Assembly (NCBI GenBank): GCA_017470145.1
Contig: JAFUFB010000007.1
Coordinates: 1-36,452 of the forward strand
DNA length: 36,452 nucleotides
Direction of reading: 5' to 3'
Origin: Clostridia bacterium
GTDB taxonomy: Bacteria; Bacillota; Clostridia; Christensenellales; Aristaeellaceae
The position numbers and the translations under genes were made by a program. The notes below the pieces were generated by a model. That model saw nothing but the letters and a program-made list of their open reading frames with translations. It was not told the DNA's origin and did not search any database. The stretch's first letter is position 1. The number at the start of each line of letters is the position of its first letter. Below, piece after piece: positions 33,252-36,452 of the stretch.

Positions 33252-34526
33252 ATGAGCGAAAAGTGGGTATTTTTTGATCTGGATGGCACCCTGACCCAGT
33301 CGGAGGAGGGCATCTGGAATTGCGCGAAATATGCGGCGGAGCGGATGGGCTTTCCTACCCCCGACGCCGGGACCCTGCGGAAGTTCATCGGCCCGCCTCT
33401 GGTCTGGTCCTTTCAGGAGCTGATGGGCATGACGGAAGCCCAGGCCTATGAGGCCCAGGAGATCTATCGGGAAAGATACATCGTCAAAGGCAAGTACGAA
33501 AACAAGGTGTATCCAGGCGTCCGGGCCATGATGCGGGCCCTGCGGAGCCGGGGCGTGCATATGGGCATCGTCACGGGAAAGCCGGAGCAGGCGACCCGGG
33601 ATATTCTGGAGTATTTTGGCCTCATGAAGTTCGTGGAGCGGATTTCCTGCACGAAGGATAGCCGGGCGGAGAAGGAACACCTGATCCGCGCGGTGATGCC
33701 GGATGCCCCTGCGGAAATCTGGATGGTGGGGGACCGGAAGTTCGACATGGAGGGCGGCGTCCGGGTGGGCGCCCATACGGTGGGGGTCACCTATGGCTAT
33801 GGCAGCCCGGAGGAGCTGCGGGCCTCCGGCGCGGAATTCCTGGCGGAGGACGCCTGGCGGGTGGCGGAGATCATCTGCCCGGGCGTCGAAAAGCCCCGGG
33901 GGGCCTTCCTCAGCATGGAGGGGCTGGACGGCTCCGGCAAGAGCACTCAGATGGAGAAGCTAACGGAGACGCTGGAGAAGTTTGGCTTCGAAGTTGTGCA
34001 TTCCCGCGAGCCCGGCGGCACGCCCATTGGGGAAAAGATTCGGGAGATTCTCCTGAGCCGGGAAAATATGGAAATGACGGAGGTCACGGAGGCCCTGCTG
34101 TACGCGGCGGGCCGGGCCCAGCACGTTCGGGAGAAAATCCGTCCCGCCATCGCGGCGGGGCAGGTGCTGCTGTGCGATCGTTTCCTGGATTCCTCTGTGG
34201 CCTATCAGGGCGGCGGACGGCAGCTGGGGGTGGATCAGGTGCTGGCCATCAACGCCCCGGCGGTGGAGGAGACCCTGCCCCTGTTGACGGTGTACCTGGA
34301 TCTGGACCATCGTACCAGCCTGAAAAGGCGCAGCGAGGCCAGCCAGCTGGACCGGATGGAGGTCGAGAAGGAGGAATTCCACGCCCGGGTGGAGGAAGGC
34401 TATCATGAGCTGATTCGCCGGAATCCGGAAAGATACGTGGTGGTGGACGCCCGAGGAGATCGGGAGGTCATCGCGGAACAGATTGGTAAAGCTGTGTTGG
34501 GGAAATTGCTAGAGGAAGAAGAATAA
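33252..34526 (+). CDS. HAD phosphatase - thymidylate kinase fusion protein
   Basis: 424 residues in one frame. Residues 1 to ~210 are a HAD-superfamily phosphatase of the phosphoglycolate-phosphatase type: FDLDGTLT at 8-15, the threonine motif IVTGKP, and the MVGDRKFDMEGG motif. From ~217 to the end is a complete thymidylate kinase: P-loop GLDGSGKST near 224-232, the REPGGTPIGEKIR segment, and DRFLDSSVAYQGGGRQLG. Tmk makes dTDP from dTMP. Fusion is real as the reading frame runs through without stop or internal ribosome binding site I can see (ATG near 33915 follows a purine-rich stretch, so a second product is not excluded). The HAD substrate is unknown. Confidence 0.9.
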   Translation: MSEKWVFFDLDGTLTQSEEGIWNCAKYAAERMGFPTPDAGTLRKFIGPPLVWSFQELMGMTEAQAYEAQEIYRERYIVKGKYENKVYPGVRAMMRALRSRGVHMGIVTGKPEQATRDILEYFGLMKFVERISCTKDSRAEKEHLIRAVMPDAPAEIWMVGDRKFDMEGGVRVGAHTVGVTYGYGSPEELRASGAEFLAEDAWRVAEIICPGVEKPRGAFLSMEGLDGSGKSTQMEKLTETLEKFGFEVVHSREPGGTPIGEKIREILLSRENMEMTEVTEALLYAAGRAQHVREKIRPAIAAGQVLLCDRFLDSSVAYQGGGRQLGVDQVLAINAPAVEETLPLLTVYLDLDHRTSLKRRSEASQLDRMEVEKEEFHARVEEGYHELIRRNPERYVVVDARGDREVIAEQIGKAVLGKLLEEEE

Positions 34527-34527
34527 A

Positions 34528-34549
34528 GGCACAGCCGGAAGGCTGTGCC
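34528..34549. terminator. Hairpin between convergent fusion gene and small ORF
   Basis: GGCACAGCC, GGA-type centre, GGCTGTGCC at 34528-34549. On the minus strand it is followed by TTTATT, giving a usable terminator for the small ORF at 34564-34695. On the plus strand no U-run follows, so it ends the fusion gene's transcript less clearly. Confidence 0.7.
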
Positions 34550-34563
34550 AGTAGAAGTTGAAT

Positions 34564-34695
34564 TTATTCCTTTTCCTTGTCATCCTTGGATTTGTATTGT
34601 TCTTCTCCGGTTGCAAGCCAAAGGATGTAGTCATTAATCTTCTTGTCCGACCAGCCGAGGGAACGAAGATGAAGAATGATTCGGGAAGTTTTCAT
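34564..34695 (-). CDS. Small ORF of 43 residues, function unknown
   Basis: Minus-strand ORF, ATG at 34695, TAA ending at 34564. It starts MKTSRIILHLRSLGWSDKKI and continues with an acidic, lysine-rich C-terminal end (about EEQYKSKDDKEKE). No signal peptide or membrane segment. A first half of helix-turn type (RIILHLRSLGWSDKKINDYI, shortened) could bind nucleic acid or protein, but I recognise no family. AGGAGG lies 11 bases before the ATG, a TATAAT promoter sits at 34732-34760, and a terminator-like hairpin follows, so all parts of a transcription unit are present. It is divergent from mnmA and convergent with the HAD-Tmk gene. Confidence 0.75.
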   Translation of the reverse strand: MKTSRIILHLRSLGWSDKKINDYILWLATGEEQYKSKDDKEKE

Positions 34696-34704
34696 TTTAT
34701 CTGA

Positions 34705-35880
<1,176 letters not shown>

Positions 35881-35914
35881 ACGGATACAGATGGAGAAGC
35901 AAAATAGGAGACGA

Positions 35915-35942
35915 CGGGATGAAACCTGCCGTTTTTTTTCTT
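35915..35942 (+). terminator. Rho-independent terminator after mnmA
   Basis: A short imperfect stem (CGACGGG with CCTGCCG, including one mismatch and one wobble) followed by TTTTTTTTC, about 40 bases after the mnmA stop. The long T-run is the stronger part of the evidence. Confidence 0.7.
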
Positions 35943-35986
35943 TGTCTGGATTCTAGGAAGAGGGGAATTTATGAGCCAAACGAACA

Positions 35987-36069
35987 AAATTGTGGTGCTT
36001 GGATTTCGGCACCACAATTTATGGCAAAAAAACCGAACGTTTTCAAAAACTGAAATCCAAAACGTCCGG
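35987..36069. other. Two hairpins with complementary loops upstream of the rrn promoter
   Basis: Hairpin one has perfect 12-base arms AAATTGTGGTGC (35987-35998) and GCACCACAATTT (36009-36020). Hairpin two has arms ACGTTTT (36037-36043) and AAAACGT (36059-36065), with outer CCG/CGG. The loop of the first, TTGGATTTC (35999-36007), is the exact complement of GAAATCCAA (36052-36060), mostly loop of the second. Other bases from 35943 to 36116 hold no gene I can support. Transcription here is not shown; it could be a DNA site or RNA element. Confidence 0.6.
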
Positions 36070-36116
36070 AAGCCTTGATTTTCCTCACTTTTTTTCAAAA
36101 AAATTCGAAAAATCGC

Positions 36117-36145
36117 TTGACAAAGGAGGGGAATTCTGTTATCCT
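36117..36145 (+). promoter_or_regulatory. Promoter of the downstream rRNA operon
   Basis: Perfect TTGACA (36117-36122), 17 bases, TATCCT (36140-36145). An AT-rich UP-element-like block (poly-T then poly-A runs, 36089-36112) precedes it. A start at about 36152 leaves a leader of ~190 bases before 16S, within which a CCGAGC/GCTCGG hairpin lies near 36248-36263. No protein gene is supported in the leader. Confidence 0.85.
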
Positions 36146-36343
36146 ATGCAAGCTCGCTCGAGCGGGGGGCAAAACCTCCGGGAGAGAAAGAGCGGACCGA
36201 ACCTTGAAAACGATACAGAGAAGAGAAACGCGCAAGAAGAAAGGAACCGAGCGAGAGCTCGGGGAAGACAGCGAAGATTCCGAAGAGTTTAGACGGGGTC
36301 TGAGGGGAGCTGAGAGGCGAACCGAAGGAACTGTTTAAGGATT

Positions 36344-36452
<109 letters not shown>

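Noticed and set aside
36153-36170. GCTCGCTCGAGCGGGG as another copy of the palindrome family
   Set aside because: It contains CGCTCGAGCG, a different palindrome at the rrn transcript start, and lacks the CTCCCCC arm.
36075-36338. Plus-strand ORF before 16S with GGAGG upstream
   Set aside because: It spans the rrn promoter and leader, where TTGACA and -10 elements explain the sequence; its product is low-complexity Arg/Glu-rich.

Overview
The window looks like chromosome of a GC-rich, anaerobic, monoderm Bacillota, probably class Clostridia; I cannot name the genus. Reasons: 4Fe-4S aldo/keto reductase, a BcrA/D-type activase protein, ECF vitamin uptake, type III pantothenate kinase, YesL/DUF624 next to a sugar ABC transporter, GGAGG-type ribosome binding sites before most genes, and the rRNA ends. 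It is the interval between two co-oriented rRNA operons. It opens with the 3' end of a 23S gene, 5S and tRNA-Asn plus terminator, and closes with an rrn promoter, leader and the first ~109 bases of a 16S gene. All genes between lie on the + strand except an AraC-type regulator and a 43-codon small ORF.

Layout: (1) 897-4098, Fe-S aldo/keto reductase and two envelope proteins of unknown role, separated by GC-rich palindromes. (2) 4307-8609, SpoIIIE/FtsK translocase and a DUF2974 alpha/beta hydrolase. (3) 8756-11926, YebC, pyrimidine-nucleoside phosphorylase and the AzlC/AzlD exporter pair. (4) 12003-14479, PPK2 and two tandem MgtC/SapB proteins. (5) 14543-20208, a 1405-residue double activase/dehydratase-like Fe-S protein and an L,D-transpeptidase. 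(6) 20336-22572, a P-loop kinase coupled to a GH13_18 sugar phosphorylase. (7) 22793-30106, a carbohydrate module: AraC regulator, divergent solute-binding protein, two permeases, a membrane-anchored accessory protein, YesL, and a UgpC/MsmK-type ATPase behind a structured leader. (8) 30527-34526, pantothenate uptake (ECF S subunit plus CoaX), homoserine dehydrogenase and a HAD-thymidylate kinase fusion. (9) A divergent small ORF, MnmA, then the next rrn operon.

Most of the window is ordinary housekeeping and sugar-uptake chromosome. The least explained items are the 43-codon small ORF with its own promoter and terminator (34564-34760), the HAD-Tmk fusion, the kinase/GH13_18 phosphorylase pair, a family of intergenic CTCCCCC/GGGGGAG palindromes (one arm of which appears to be a gene's ribosome binding site), mutually exclusive hairpins after the binding-protein gene, a short ORF/structured leader before the ABC ATPase gene, and two hairpins with complementary loops upstream of the second rrn promoter. 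No CRISPR array, insertion sequence, phage gene or recognised antiphage system was seen. All assignments come from reading motifs by eye; no database search was possible.
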